Shown here piece by piece: positions 19,101 through 29,080 of a stretch of DNA of 64,000 nt. The notes below the pieces were generated by a model, which did no database searches, had not been told where the DNA came from, and saw nothing but the letters and a program-made list of their open reading frames with translations. This DNA is from Haloarcula halobia (lineage in GTDB: Archaea > Halobacteriota > Halobacteria > Halobacteriales > Haloarculaceae). Within the stretch, counting starts at the first letter, position 1, and each line of letters starts with the position of its first letter. Position numbers and translations under genes: made by a program. The stretch is taken from NCBI RefSeq assembly GCF_029338255.1, contig NZ_CP119787.1, positions 1 to 64,000 on the forward strand, in the 5' to 3' direction.

Positions 19101-20828
19101 CTACCGGGGTCTACACGATTTGCTGGTAGAGGTACTTGATATCCCGCCAGAGCCGACACTGGACACCTATATTGAGTTCTTCCAATACGCCGACGAGCAG
19201 CGTTGGTCGGCTATCGAGGAGGCGTGGCGCGAAATTGTTCGTCGGGTAGTCCGTGATGACTCTCCCGAGCAGGATGCCACGGATATTGCTACAAAGCCAG
19301 GGAAACAGGCTTGATCCCAAATGCGAATGAGTCTCTTGTTCCGTACGACGAAATCGAGTATGTTGCTCGACGGGAAGGAGTAACTGAGAGACTCCCCGAT
19401 TCAATAGCAAATGCTGTTGCGTTTCCTTCATACGACCAACGGTTCGATCGTGACGAGATAATTGACTCCTTGACGGCGATCCTTGATGCTGATGCATTGG
19501 AAGAGGCGATGGAGCAGACTGTCACAGATCCGCCATATGAAGAAGAAAATCGAATCCTGTACGATGATTTCGCCCAAAGTCTTGAGGTCGGGAACAGTGT
19601 CCTCAGGGATCGAGATGCGATGCAAGCGGCAGAACGTCTCGTTTCTGTCGCAGATTACACTCTTCAGCAGGTAACCCGCATCACCTGTGAATACCGTCTC
19701 AAAAGCCAACAGCGAGTAGACGGGCATGAAGTAACGGTCTACATAGATGAGGAGAATGAACATATCCTTATCAAGGATGCAGAGGCTGCTCGACTCGACC
19801 TCGTCGATGCGCTTGCAGCAACTCTTGACCTGACAGGCGCTGACAAGAACGCGTTTGTTGAATTTGTAAAGGGGGCTGTAGGTAAGCCTCCAGAGCTAAT
19901 CGATGCATATCTGGAGGGTGAAGATATTTCACGGATCCCAATTGCCGCTGATACGACTGAAAGTTCAGAGGCGAAAAAGAACGAGGAGGTCATGCGGCAG
20001 ACAGAGGAAATGGCTGGAGATGTTGAAGAAGAGACCAGCCAAGGGGCTAATTCTGGTACCCTAATAGACGATACTTCCGACCGGAGTCCTGAGGTCGAAG
20101 ATACTTCGATTCAAGTGACCAATATCACCACTTCAAGTGGTTCGCAGGATTCGGTTGAGATGGGAGATGTGACCGCCGAAGTAGAAGAGAGAGACGACAC
20201 GAAGAAGGAGGGATCTAGTTCCGAGGAATCGACGGGTACTAGTTTCGATGAGGATGATCTCAGCCCAACAACGCCCACGGACCAGGGGAATTCAGGCGGG
20301 GGTGGGACGCGAGCGAATACGGTTGGCCGTCAAGGTGAAGAATTCGTTATGGACTATTTGAAGGAGCTACTCGAGGAGGCCTTCGACGCGAACCCAGAAA
20401 GTGAGGAAATCCAGAGCGGATTCTGTCTTAGGGGGGAACACGATGGTGAGACTCAAGAGATCCAGATCGCTTTCGTTCCAGATAAGAGCGACCCTCATTG
20501 TGATATCCTCGTCACTGGGGCTTCGCTGCGGCGCAAAGAGGACGAACTGTTAGTTGAGTCAATCACTGCTAATGCACGAGCCTTAGTGGAGGTCAAGTCG
20601 GCAGCTGCTGAGAGTCGGACATTCGAATTGAGCGGTCTCGAGCATAGGGATGCGCAGAATCACTCCGGGGACTACTTTATTGTCCGCGTTGTTGACACCG
20701 AGAGCGAGAAGCGGCGAGTGGAGACAGTATTTGATTCGGTTCCGGAGTTGGAAACCCGGGTCACAAATGATAGTCGTCTAAAGTTAGAGAACTACACATA
20801 CAACTATTCGCTGGTATTGTCTTATTGA
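16121..20828 (+). CDS. giant GHKL (sacsin/Hsp90-like) ATPase with C-terminal DUF3883-type domain (frame broken twice)
   Basis: ATG 16121 (MDSQADRSQF) is preferred to an upstream ATG because it sits in the hairpin and is followed by coding-like sequence. Residues ~60-180 form a GHKL ATPase: N-box VIPELLQNADD, then LVVTNHGERMT and GHFGIGFKTVFSVTD, as in sacsin-type N-terminal ATPases. The first frame ends near 17575, the second (AAVERYLDGLNSYREEEKAE) ends near 19300, and the third begins IPNANESLVPYDEIEYVAR. The C-terminal ~150 residues (GRQGEEFVMDYLKELL; D in CDILVTG; ALVEVKSAA) match the DUF3883/NO VEIN-type domain, with an EVK nuclease-like motif. Total length is about 1,568 residues. Such proteins recur in defence islands; a role in phage resistance is inference. 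The third part could be a separate protein starting at TTG 19311. Confidence 0.75.
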
Positions 20829-20890
20829 CAACAGTTTGGGTATCTCGAATTGATTATAAATAAGTACAGTTCAGCTATTCCAAGTCCTGC

Positions 20891-21919
20891 CTAGTCAAAA
20901 CTGGGCAGGTGTTCGCGCCGCTGGTTCATTTTCTGCCGTGACGATCGCGCGTCATAGTGCTCATCGAGTGTTTCCTTGCTTACGTTCATTCTGTCGGACA
21001 CAACTGTATCGGGCACGTCTTCTGATAGGAAATGCGTGATCGCGCCACGCCGAAGCGCGTGCGGCGACCGCGATGACGGACATTTACTCGCCTCGTACCG
21101 TCGGTCCCGCGCGTCGCACTCTTCAGGATCTCGGTCATGCGGACATTCCTCTCCGGCCACACACGGGCGGGTCAGCTGGTACGTATAGTAGCGAAACGTG
21201 TTCGTCGTCATCCGGCCATGCCCAGTCGCCAACAGGGGCTTCCGTCCGTGCTCGTCAGTCACCTCCGGGCGCTGTTCCTCGATGTAGTCGCGTAACACGC
21301 CGACCAGCTGCGACGACAATGCGATATCCCGCTCGCCGTGCGCTCCGTTCTTCAGCGGCGTTCCGGTATCGGGACGGTGGCGGATTTCGATGTACGCGTT
21401 TCTGAGGCGCACGTCGTCGAGGTCGATTGCCAGGAGTGAGCCAGTGCGCGCGCCGGATTCCCAGAGTAACCGTGCGATCACATGCTCGTGGGTCGCGTAC
21501 TCGTACTTGTCGAGATACGCGAGAAGGTCTGCGGCCCGCTTTGAGGGAAGGATGTCGCCGCTCTGTTTCTCGTTGGCGTCTAACGTCGGACTCGTCACTG
21601 ATTCGGCGACGCCGTCCCGTACCGCGTCGATGTCTTCGCAAAATCGGAGGAACACGCGGAGCGTGTCCATCTGGCTCTTCAGGGTGGGTGGGCTCACCTC
21701 GGCTTTCCGGTAGAGCTTGAATCGATGGGTGTCCCGGCCGGTGATTTCGTTCAGGTTCTCGATATCCCGCTCGTCGCACCATTCGACGAATCGCTGAAGC
21801 CGGTAGCCATGCGACTGGAGCGTGGCTTCTGAAACCTCGTCACGTCGGTCTTGTTTGTACATCGAGACGCCGTCCTCTGGAGTCAGTGGTTCGAGATCGC
21901 CGGAGTCGTTGGGTTCCAT
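20891..21919 (-). CDS. tyrosine recombinase (integrase of the island)
   Basis: ATG at 21919 (MEPNDSGDLEPLTPEDG) is preferred over a start 40 codons upstream, whose extra sequence is Arg-rich and atypical. The N-terminal SAM-like core-binding domain covers residues ~15-110. The catalytic domain carries R in ESGARTGSLLAIDL, HALRR (H-x-x-R) and the tyrosine in LDEHYDAR. The protein has 342 residues, typical of haloarchaeal phage-type integrases. It would integrate or excise DNA at a tRNA 3' end. Its start faces the 11-bp tRNA-Pro repeat at 22157, the usual arrangement of int next to att. Confidence 0.9.
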   Translation of the reverse strand: MEPNDSGDLEPLTPEDGVSMYKQDRRDEVSEATLQSHGYRLQRFVEWCDERDIENLNEITGRDTHRFKLYRKAEVSPPTLKSQMDTLRVFLRFCEDIDAVRDGVAESVTSPTLDANEKQSGDILPSKRAADLLAYLDKYEYATHEHVIARLLWESGARTGSLLAIDLDDVRLRNAYIEIRHRPDTGTPLKNGAHGERDIALSSQLVGVLRDYIEEQRPEVTDEHGRKPLLATGHGRMTTNTFRYYTYQLTRPCVAGEECPHDRDPEECDARDRRYEASKCPSSRSPHALRRGAITHFLSEDVPDTVVSDRMNVSKETLDEHYDARSSRQKMNQRREHLPSFD

Positions 21920-22156
21920 GGTTTGCTCAGCCTTGCGCTCCGATCCACGGGGATTCCGTACGGCCACGGTGGATGGCGTTGCCAGGGTGGCCCGGGGGCT
22001 CGGAAGCCCGGAACGGCGCGACCGAAGGGAGCGCCGCATGCCCGGACCGAGGCAACCGCCTCACGGTTAGCGCTGGTGTTCCGTGGAAGCCCGCCCGGCA
22101 CGCCGGTAGGCGTGCCCGGCAGGACCCGCGAAATCGGAGTTGGAACGTGGACTGGA

Positions 22157-22167
22157 GCGCCGGCCCA
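22157..22167 (+). other. candidate attR: copy of tRNA-Pro 3' end
   Basis: gcgccggccca matches 436-446 exactly and in the same orientation. It lies 238 bp beyond the integrase start codon. Flanking bases do not match, so the site is only a candidate. Confidence 0.4.
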
Positions 22168-22692
22168 TTCTCCGCAGAGTGACCGACCAGTGAGAGCCAC
22201 CACCTACATGTAGTCTAATCAGTACTGCAAGAGAGCAGATCTCTCGCGGTCCCCCGTCCGGATATCCCACACCCGAATAGAAGAGCTTATTCGGGGACTG
22301 CCGGTTAAATATAGCGCGCGTGGAGAACACTCGCCAATAACGCATCATTTACGGGACCCAGCAGCTATCCGGGTCGTACTGGCAGACCCCCCAATCAAGA
22401 CTATTCGATATTAAATATATCTGTCATAGTGTCCCGAAGGCCTTCAACAAGGCACTCACGTGTCCTCTCCGCCGGCAAACAGCCCCTCTAGAACCCAGTA
22501 ATCTCATCGTAGTAGTCCGTTAAGACATTGTTTCGGTAGTATGGTGAATATTACCATTATCTAAGAGGATAGAATAAATCTACAATATGTTTCCGAGGTT
22601 AGAGGTCAGTGGGACCGGTTCTGTTCGTTCTGGAAGTATAGATCCCCCCTCATCAAAGTGATGATTCATTAACTTTTCTAAGTTTACCGCAC
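22168..22692. other. intergenic region right of the island
   Basis: About 525 bases with no supported gene. From 22300 the composition is AT-rich (for example around 22408-22430 and 22540-22580), in contrast to the GC-rich flanks. It presumably holds the promoter of the glycosyltransferase at 22693. Confidence 0.4.
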
Positions 22693-23903
22693 ATGTCAAA
22701 AGAAGACATCGCCCATGATGGGCGCGAACCGGTCGACGGCCAAATGGGGGGCAGTGGGTATCTGGTCACGCCGCAGAGCGATGCGGAACCGGAGATGAGC
22801 GTCGTAATGCCGACACTCAACGAGGAGGAGGGTATCGTCGAGTGTGTCAGGCGGATTCGGACGGCAATCGAAGCGCTCGAGATATACACGGAGATCGTCG
22901 TGAGTGACAGTTCGACGGACCGAACACCGACGATAGCACGTAGCCTCGGTGCGAGGGTCGTCACGCCGGATCAGTACGGATACGGCTACGCCTATCGGTA
23001 CGCCTTCGACCGGACACGAGGGGAGTACATCGTGATGGGCGACGCGGACACGACGTACGACTTCGAATCAATTCCACGGCTACTCGAACCCGTCCGGAAC
23101 GGCGATGCGGACATCTGTATGGGTAGTCGATTGAAGGGAACAATCGAGAAGGGGTCGATGCCGACGTTGCACAAGCACATCGGGAATCCGCTGTTGACCA
23201 AGTTCCTCAACAGTTTCTACGGAGCAGGCGTTAGCGACGCTCACAGTGGATTCAGAGTGTTTTCGCGGGAGGCGCTCGAAACGCTCGATCTACGATCGAA
23301 CGGTATGGAGTTCGCCAGCGAGATGATAATGGAGGCCGGGGCGAAGGGGCTCGAAATCGCCGAGGTCCCGATTGTCTACCACGAGCGTGAGGGCGAAGAG
23401 ACGCTTGAGAGCTTCGAGACGGCTGGCGACACGTTCGGTTCATGCTCGTCAACGCTCCCGACTACCTATTTGCCTATCCGGCAATCGGTGCCGTGACGGC
23501 CGGGGTAGTCCTGATTGCGCTGTCGCTCGTAGGGATAACTCTCGGGAGTGTGACGTTCGGCCTGGGGACGCTGATGAGCGGGGTGGTGGCCACGCTCGTC
23601 GGGTACCAGATCCTGGCGCTCGCGCTTTTCAGCTCCATCGCAGGGGATCCGATTCAAAATACGGACAACCGGCTCATAGAGAACGTCCGACATCGGTTCC
23701 AGCTGGAACAGGTGCTCCTCGGTGGCATCATAGTGGCTGGCCTCGGCCTCGCGTGGTTCGGCCACGTGATGGGTCAGAGCGATGCCATCGAGACGGTCGG
23801 TTCCTCAACCATTGGAGCGTTACTACTTGCGTCGACGGTCGTGGTCATCGGGCTACAGACGGTCTTCAATTCGTTTTTTCTCACACTGATCGACCGGCAA
23901 TGA
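22693..23903 (+). CDS. family 2 glycosyltransferase with C-terminal membrane helices (frame broken)
   Basis: The catalytic GT-A domain shows MSVVMPTLNEEEGIVE, VVSDSSTDRTP, the metal-binding VMGDADTTYDF and SGFRVFSREAL. This is the dolichyl-phosphate-sugar synthase-like subgroup that transfers a nucleotide sugar to a lipid carrier at the membrane. The frame breaks near 23430 and resumes with MLVNAPDYLFAYPAIGAV. At least four membrane helices follow and end at 23903. Restored length is about 403 residues. It opens a cluster with GT4, epimerase and oxidoreductase genes, so a role in N-glycan or surface polysaccharide synthesis is likely. Confidence 0.82.
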
Positions 23904-24183
23904 GCAGTACTGTCCACTCCGGCCCTGGCCGTCGAAAGGGAGCGGTATTACAAAAGGGGTTGTCGGCCCCCGTCCCAACCGACACAGACATGAGTCGATC
24001 GGTGCACTCGTCGGCGGCCCACCAGTGTGGTCTGTCCGACGTCGGGTTGGGACGGGGAACCTCGAGACGTTGGAATACGGGGGGGAGCCTCGCGTTTCAA
24101 CAACCACCGGTAGTGATCCAGGAACGACTCTCACAGGCATCGATCGGAGCAGACTACACGATCATCGCTGGGCGTGGTTCACC

Positions 24184-25317
24184 GTGAAGATCGCGTTCGT
24201 CTACGATGCTGTCTATCCCTGGGAGAAGGGTGGGGCACAGAAGCGGGTGTGGGAGATCGCTCGCCGACTCGCGTCGGACCACGAGATCCACATGTTCGGG
24301 ATGAAGTACTGGGACGGGCCGGCCGTCATCGAACGAGAGGGGGTGGTCCTCCACGGGGTGTGTGAACCTTACGACCTCTACACCGACGGCCGTCGGTCGA
24401 TCACGCAAGCGATACAGTTCTCGCTGCACCTGGCCCGACCGTTGCTGTCCGAGGAGTTCGACGTCATCGACTGTCAGCAGTTCCCCTACTTCCCGATATT
24501 CGTCTCATCCCTCCACGAGACTCTGACCGGGTCCTCGCTGGTCGTGACGTGGTACGAGGTCTGGGACCAATACTGGATGGACTATCTCGGCTACAAGGGC
24601 GTGTTCGGGCGGTCGATAGAACAGATTACTGTCAGGTTACCGGACGAGATCGTCTCGATTTCGGGCGCGATCCAGGAGGACCTTCGCGGTATCGGGCGGC
24701 GGTCGAACGTCTCGGTGGTTCCGAACGGCGTGGACTTCGACGGCCTCCAAGCGGTCCCCGAATCCGACGCTGATCCGGACATCGTGTACGTCGGCCGGCT
24801 CTCGGAACACAAGAACGTCGATCTACTGTTGGATGCGGTGGCACAGATCACTGCCTCCTCGACGGCCGACGTGTCGTGTACAATCGTCGGCGACGGCCCG
24901 GAACGCGAGCGTCTAGAGGCACATGCCTGCGAGGTGGGCGTCGCGGAGCAGGTCACTTTCCGCGGCTTCGTCGAAGCGGACGACGACGTCGTCGGGATCA
25001 TCAAGTCGGCGACGGTCTTCGTGTTGCCCTCGGAGCGGGAGGGGTTCCCCAACACGATTCTCGAGGCGAACGCGTGTGGCATCCCCGCGATCGTCGCCGA
25101 TTACGAGGAGAACGGCGGAACAGCGGTCGTCGACGACGGTGTGAACGGGTTCGTCGTCGAGCCCACACCTGAAGCCTTCGCCGACCGCATCGAACACGTG
25201 CTGACCGACGAGACGGCACGGGCCGACCTGGCGACCGACGCACGGGAGTTCGGAAAGCGCCACGATTGGGACCGGATCGTCGACCAATTAGCCGATAAAT
25301 ACCGGGATCTAGCGTGA
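24184..25317 (+). CDS. family 4 glycosyltransferase
   Basis: GTG at 24184 (VKIAFVYDAVYPWEKGGAQK) is taken as start because the GT-B N-terminal strand and Gly-rich loop begin here; an upstream ATG at 24025 would add 53 non-conserved residues. The C-terminal domain has IVYVGRLSEHKNVDLLLDA and the nucleotide-sugar binding motif PSEREGFPNTILEANACG (the E-x7-E pattern). It has 377 residues and no membrane helix, so it is probably cytosolic. It transfers a sugar from an NDP-sugar in glycan assembly. The 280 bases before it hold no supported gene. Confidence 0.88.
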   Translation: MKIAFVYDAVYPWEKGGAQKRVWEIARRLASDHEIHMFGMKYWDGPAVIEREGVVLHGVCEPYDLYTDGRRSITQAIQFSLHLARPLLSEEFDVIDCQQFPYFPIFVSSLHETLTGSSLVVTWYEVWDQYWMDYLGYKGVFGRSIEQITVRLPDEIVSISGAIQEDLRGIGRRSNVSVVPNGVDFDGLQAVPESDADPDIVYVGRLSEHKNVDLLLDAVAQITASSTADVSCTIVGDGPERERLEAHACEVGVAEQVTFRGFVEADDDVVGIIKSATVFVLPSEREGFPNTILEANACGIPAIVADYEENGGTAVVDDGVNGFVVEPTPEAFADRIEHVLTDETARADLATDAREFGKRHDWDRIVDQLADKYRDLA

Positions 25318-25384
25318 GACGCTGCACGGGCACTCCGCGAAAGTTGTACATACCAATGGGTATCTGCTGAAATTTTCATCCGCT

Positions 25385-26440
25385 ATGGCAACTGCCGAAA
25401 CGAGAGCGGTGGTAACCGGGGGTGCCGGTTTCATCGGTTCATAGCTCACGGAACGACTACTTTCCGACGGGCGTGACGTGCTCGTCATCGACTCACTCGA
25501 AACCGGACGGAACGAATTCGTTCCACAGGCCGCCGAATTCAGCGAACTGGACCTTCGTTCGGATACCCTCGAGACAGCGCTCGAGGGGTTCGACCCACAC
25601 GAGATCTTCCACCTGGCCGCGATCCACTACGTCCCGTACTGTAACGAGAACCCGGGCGAGGCGTTCGACGTCAACATCATGGGGACGCGAAACCTTTTCG
25701 AGTCCGTAAAGGAGATCTCGACGGTCGAGACAGTGGTGAACACGTCGTCCGCAGCGGTCTATCCGTCCAGAGAGCGGGCGCTGTCGGAAGACGTCACTCC
25801 CGACCCGATGGACGTCTACGGCAAAACGAAACTGGTCGGTGAGGACCTCGCGAACCGGCTCGGGACCGAGTCGGAGGTGACGACCGTCTCCGCTCGGCTC
25901 TTCAACGTCTACGGCCCACAGGAGACGAATCCGCACCTCATCCCCGCGATCTTGGAACAGATCCGCGACGGGAGTGAAACGATCGAGCTCGGGAATCTCT
26001 CGCCGAGACGGGATTTCGTCCACGTCGACGACGTCACGCGTGCGCTGATGGCGCTGGCGGACCTCGACGAATCGGCGCCGAGAGCGTTCAACGTCGGCTC
26101 CGGGAAGGCGTGGTCGGTGCAGGAGGTCGCCGAAGCCGTCGGCTCGGCCCTCGAGTCCGACATCGAAATCGAACAGGAGGCGTCGCGAGTCCGCGAGAGC
26201 GACCGACCCCACCTGGAGGCCGACATCGACCGCATCGAACGAGAGACCGACTGGTCACCACAGATCGGGCTCCGAAAGGGACTCAGCGACCTGCTCGAAC
26301 ACCAGCAGCCGAAACAGGAGCCGGGACGTGGCGGTGGGACTCGAACGTCGCGTTCGACCTACTTGGAGCAGCGGGCAACGCAGAGCGGCCCGGGGAAGCA
26401 GCGTCCAGAGGGCATCCCGAGGACGACACAGTACGAATGA
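25385..26440 (+). CDS. NAD-dependent sugar epimerase/dehydratase (in-frame TAG)
   Basis: ATG 25385 begins the Rossmann motif VVTGGAGFIGS (G-x-x-G-x-x-G). A TAG stop at 25442-25444 interrupts it, and the frame then continues without further breaks: LVIDSLETGRNEF, IFHLAAIHYVPYC, NTSSAAVYPS, then catalytic DVYGKTKLVGE (Y-x-x-x-K). These are extended SDR features of UDP-sugar epimerases or dehydratases. The frame gives 351 codons. The last ~40 residues are low-complexity and may not be native. A one-base change (CAG or a similar codon to TAG) would explain the stop. It likely supplies a nucleotide sugar to the neighbouring glycosyltransferases. Confidence 0.82.
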
Positions 26441-26574
26441 CACGCCACGATCTGGGACCTAATACAGCATCCATGACCGATACCACGATACCATTTGCCG
26501 GGGACGACGACGCACCGAGTACCGAACGTCCGACTGGCGGCCTGCCCAGCGTCGAGGAGGGACGCCGATGTTGA
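26437..26574 (+). CDS. small ORF coupled to epimerase and oxidoreductase genes
   Basis: A 45-codon frame (MTRHDLGPNTASMTDTTIP...) starts in an ATGA overlap with the epimerase stop and ends in an ATGTTGA overlap with the next gene's start. It is acidic (GDDDAPSTE) and has no recognised domain. The double overlap suggests it is translated, but it may only be a coupling leader. Confidence 0.35.
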   Translation: MTRHDLGPNTASMTDTTIPFAGDDDAPSTERPTGGLPSVEEGRRC

Positions 26575-27644
26575 AAATCGGCGTCATCGGCTGTGGCTAC
26601 GCCTCGAAGAACTACCACTTCCCGGTCATCGAAGCGATCGACGAGGTCGAGCTGGCCTGGGTGGCGGATGTGGACGCCGACAGCGCCCGTACCATCGGCA
26701 GCAAGTACGGCGTCGAGTGGTACACGGACCCAGAGACAGCGGTCGAGGCGACGCCAGACGTGGTCCACGTGAACACACCGCCGTTCACCCACGCGGACCT
26801 GACGGTTTCTGCGCTCCGCGCGGGTGCACACGTGCTCGTAGAGAAGCCGATGGCGATGACCGAAGGAGAGTGTGAATCGATGATTAGCGTAGCCGAGGAA
26901 ACCGGACAGAAACTCAGCGTCGTCCACAACAACCTCTTTTTCGACCCGATGGAGGAAGTATTAGACGACGTCTACGCAGGCGAGTACGGCACCATCCACA
27001 GCGTCAGGTCTTTCATCGGCGGCGCCCCGAACCCTGACGACATCCCGGGGAAAGACCGGTCGTGGGTGGACGAGTCGCACGGTGGCCCGATCGGCGACCG
27101 ACTCCCGCACCCGACGTATCTTGTCACCCACTTCTTCGACGACGTCTCCGATCCCTGTGTGAACGTCGACCTGACCGACGACGGGACACTCATGGGGGCC
27201 AGCGTCCAGGTCGCCGACGGGGACCGGTTCGGGAGCATCCACGTGACAGAACGGGCACTCCCCGGGAAGTCGATCATCATCACCGGAAGCGAGAAGATGG
27301 CTGTCGTCGACCTGTTCAACTACTCGGCAGTCACGTACGATACACTCGACCGGTCGCCGTTCTCGATGGTCCTCGACAATTTCGGCGCCGCCGGCCAGCT
27401 CACGAAAGGGACGGTAGAGAACGCCATCGACTACGCCAGAGACGTCACCTCGGAGGGGAGCAAATACCCCGCACCGGGACACTACAATCTGATTCGCAGG
27501 TTCGTGGCGTCGATCGAATCCGATACACCGGTACCGATAGATCCAAGCGAGGGAGTGAAAGTCGTGAGGGTACTCGACCAGATAGACCGACAGGCCAGAG
27601 CACAGAGTGAGACAGGACAGAGAGCCGCAGACGAGCCGAGCTAA
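26568..27644 (+). CDS. Gfo/Idh/MocA-family oxidoreductase
   Basis: The N-terminal Rossmann fold has KIGVIGCGYASKNYH and VADVDADSA, followed by DVVHVNTPPFTHAD and the family motif HVLVEKPMAMTEGE (the EKP Lys binds at the active site). The C-terminal half forms the substrate-binding sheet. At 358 residues it is full length. These NAD(P)-dependent enzymes oxidise or reduce sugars and inositols; next to glycosyltransferases and an epimerase it probably makes a nucleotide-sugar precursor. It closes the cassette. Confidence 0.87.
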   Translation: MLKIGVIGCGYASKNYHFPVIEAIDEVELAWVADVDADSARTIGSKYGVEWYTDPETAVEATPDVVHVNTPPFTHADLTVSALRAGAHVLVEKPMAMTEGECESMISVAEETGQKLSVVHNNLFFDPMEEVLDDVYAGEYGTIHSVRSFIGGAPNPDDIPGKDRSWVDESHGGPIGDRLPHPTYLVTHFFDDVSDPCVNVDLTDDGTLMGASVQVADGDRFGSIHVTERALPGKSIIITGSEKMAVVDLFNYSAVTYDTLDRSPFSMVLDNFGAAGQLTKGTVENAIDYARDVTSEGSKYPAPGHYNLIRRFVASIESDTPVPIDPSEGVKVVRVLDQIDRQARAQSETGQRAADEPS

Positions 27645-27811
27645 CTCTTGCACACAGCGACGGCGCCACAAATTGTTCTATGAGATAGCAACAGGAGAGT
27701 CAGCCCCAGTCCGCAGAGACCTACGGGACGGGAGCAGTGGGCGGTCACCGCGACAAACCACACGGCTCAACCAGTGGATGTATGCGGGGACGGTGCCTTG
27801 GTCGGGCAGAT

Positions 27812-28408
27812 ATGCGCCAGTTCGTCGTCGTCGGTCACGACGCACCCACCACACCCGACTTCTCGCTGGACGACCTCGCCGGGGCCGCCGGTCGCCTGGA
27901 CGTGCTCTGTCGCTGTGTCAACAGCGCCTTCTTCCTGAGCCACGACATCCGGAAAGACGTCCGCACCCACCTCGTCCTCGGCGACGAGTACACGGTAACC
28001 TTCGACGGGCGCGACCTCCGGCGACTCAATCCCGACGAGCGCTCGACGGCCGCCCTCGTTCGCAACGCCCTCGAAGAGCGTGCAGAGGCCATCGGCCACA
28101 TGCCGGTCGAGACGTCACCGGGCGTCGCCCTGACGCGCCGTGGGTTCGAGGGGACCATCGAGGACGTCGCCGCCCGTGGGACGGTCGTCCAGCTCCACGA
28201 AGACGGCGCCCCCGTGGTCGACATCGAACCGCCCGAGAATCCGGTGTTCGTCCTCTCGGACCACCACGACTTCGAGGCGAGCGAAGCAGACCTGCTCGTA
28301 GATTACGCCGACCAACGCGTCTCACTGGGCCCGCGGGCGCTCCACGCCGACCACGCCATCACGGTCGCACACAACTACCTCGATACCGAGGGTTTCAGGG
28401 CCTATTGA
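27812..28408 (+). CDS. trmY: tRNA pseudouridine(54) N1-methyltransferase
   Basis: ATG 27812 ([20 protein letters not shown]) is chosen because TrmY proteins start here; the longer frame adds 25 unrelated residues. The sequence shows [29 protein letters not shown] and the C-terminal SPOUT-knot segment [20 protein letters not shown]. It has 198 residues. The SPOUT-class enzyme uses S-adenosylmethionine to make N1-methylpseudouridine at position 54 of archaeal tRNA. It is a core archaeal gene, so the accessory glycan region ends before it. Confidence 0.95.
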   Translation: MRQFVVVGHDAPTTPDFSLDDLAGAAGRLDVLCRCVNSAFFLSHDIRKDVRTHLVLGDEYTVTFDGRDLRRLNPDERSTAALVRNALEERAEAIGHMPVETSPGVALTRRGFEGTIEDVAARGTVVQLHEDGAPVVDIEPPENPVFVLSDHHDFEASEADLLVDYADQRVSLGPRALHADHAITVAHNYLDTEGFRAY

Positions 28409-28494
28409 CGGGGTTTCGACCGTTTTCAAGGGCCCTGAGCACGAGTCACAGACTATACATACCCGTTCTGTAAACAACCGGCCATCCACAGAGC

Positions 28495-28950
28495 ATGACG
28501 ATTCGAGTGCCACTCCTGCCACGTTGGCTCCGCTGGAGTTTCGTCGTCGGCATCGCCGGGTTCATCTTCTACACGTCGATTCTGACGGTGCCGCCGGAGA
28601 CGGTCATCGACGCTGGCAAACCCGAGCTCCTGCCACTCGACAAGTGGCGCCACTTCGTCGCCTACGCCGTCCTCGCGGGAACCGGCGTCTACGCCACGAC
28701 GGACTGGAACCAGTCGATGCGACGGCGTGCACTCCTCGTCGTCGGCCTCGTCGTCGTCTACGGCGTCGGCATCGAGTTCGGCCAGTCGCTGATCCCGAAC
28801 CGGTACTTCTCGCTTGGGGACGCCTACGCTAACGCGCTCGGGGCCGTCCTCGTCACGCCGTGGTACCTCGTCAGGCGACACGTCGAGTTCGTCGAAGTCC
28901 GAACCTGGGTGGCGGAGTTCGCGCCCACGGCGGGGACGCGACAGAAGTAG
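28495..28950 (+). CDS. VanZ-like membrane protein
   Basis: 151 residues with four predicted helices. VanZ-family hallmarks are LPLDKWRHFVAYAVLAG after the first helix and VVYGVGIEFGQSLIPNRYFS before the last. The family is named after a glycopeptide-resistance protein but is functionally uncharacterised in archaea. A second, related copy is at 46905-47288. It is probably monocistronic, and its stop is TAG. Confidence 0.82.
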   Translation: MTIRVPLLPRWLRWSFVVGIAGFIFYTSILTVPPETVIDAGKPELLPLDKWRHFVAYAVLAGTGVYATTDWNQSMRRRALLVVGLVVVYGVGIEFGQSLIPNRYFSLGDAYANALGAVLVTPWYLVRRHVEFVEVRTWVAEFAPTAGTRQK

Positions 28951-29080
28951 CCACAGTCGGCGTCTCCTGCCGGAAGAACTTTCCCGCACCACTCGTTGCA
29001 CCTCGTATGGTCGGGCCCCCTAGCAACGCAGACAGTACAGTCGAGCGCCAGTCCTCCGGTCGCTGGCCGGTCGCACACCG

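Noticed and set aside
19311-20828. The DUF3883-bearing part as an independent gene
   Set aside because: It would need a TTG start exactly at the upstream stop. The same kind of break occurs in many other genes here, so one long gene is more likely, although not proven.
22067-22348. A 93-codon minus-strand frame near the right island end
   Set aside because: It overlaps the candidate att site, and its composition changes along its length; nothing supports translation.
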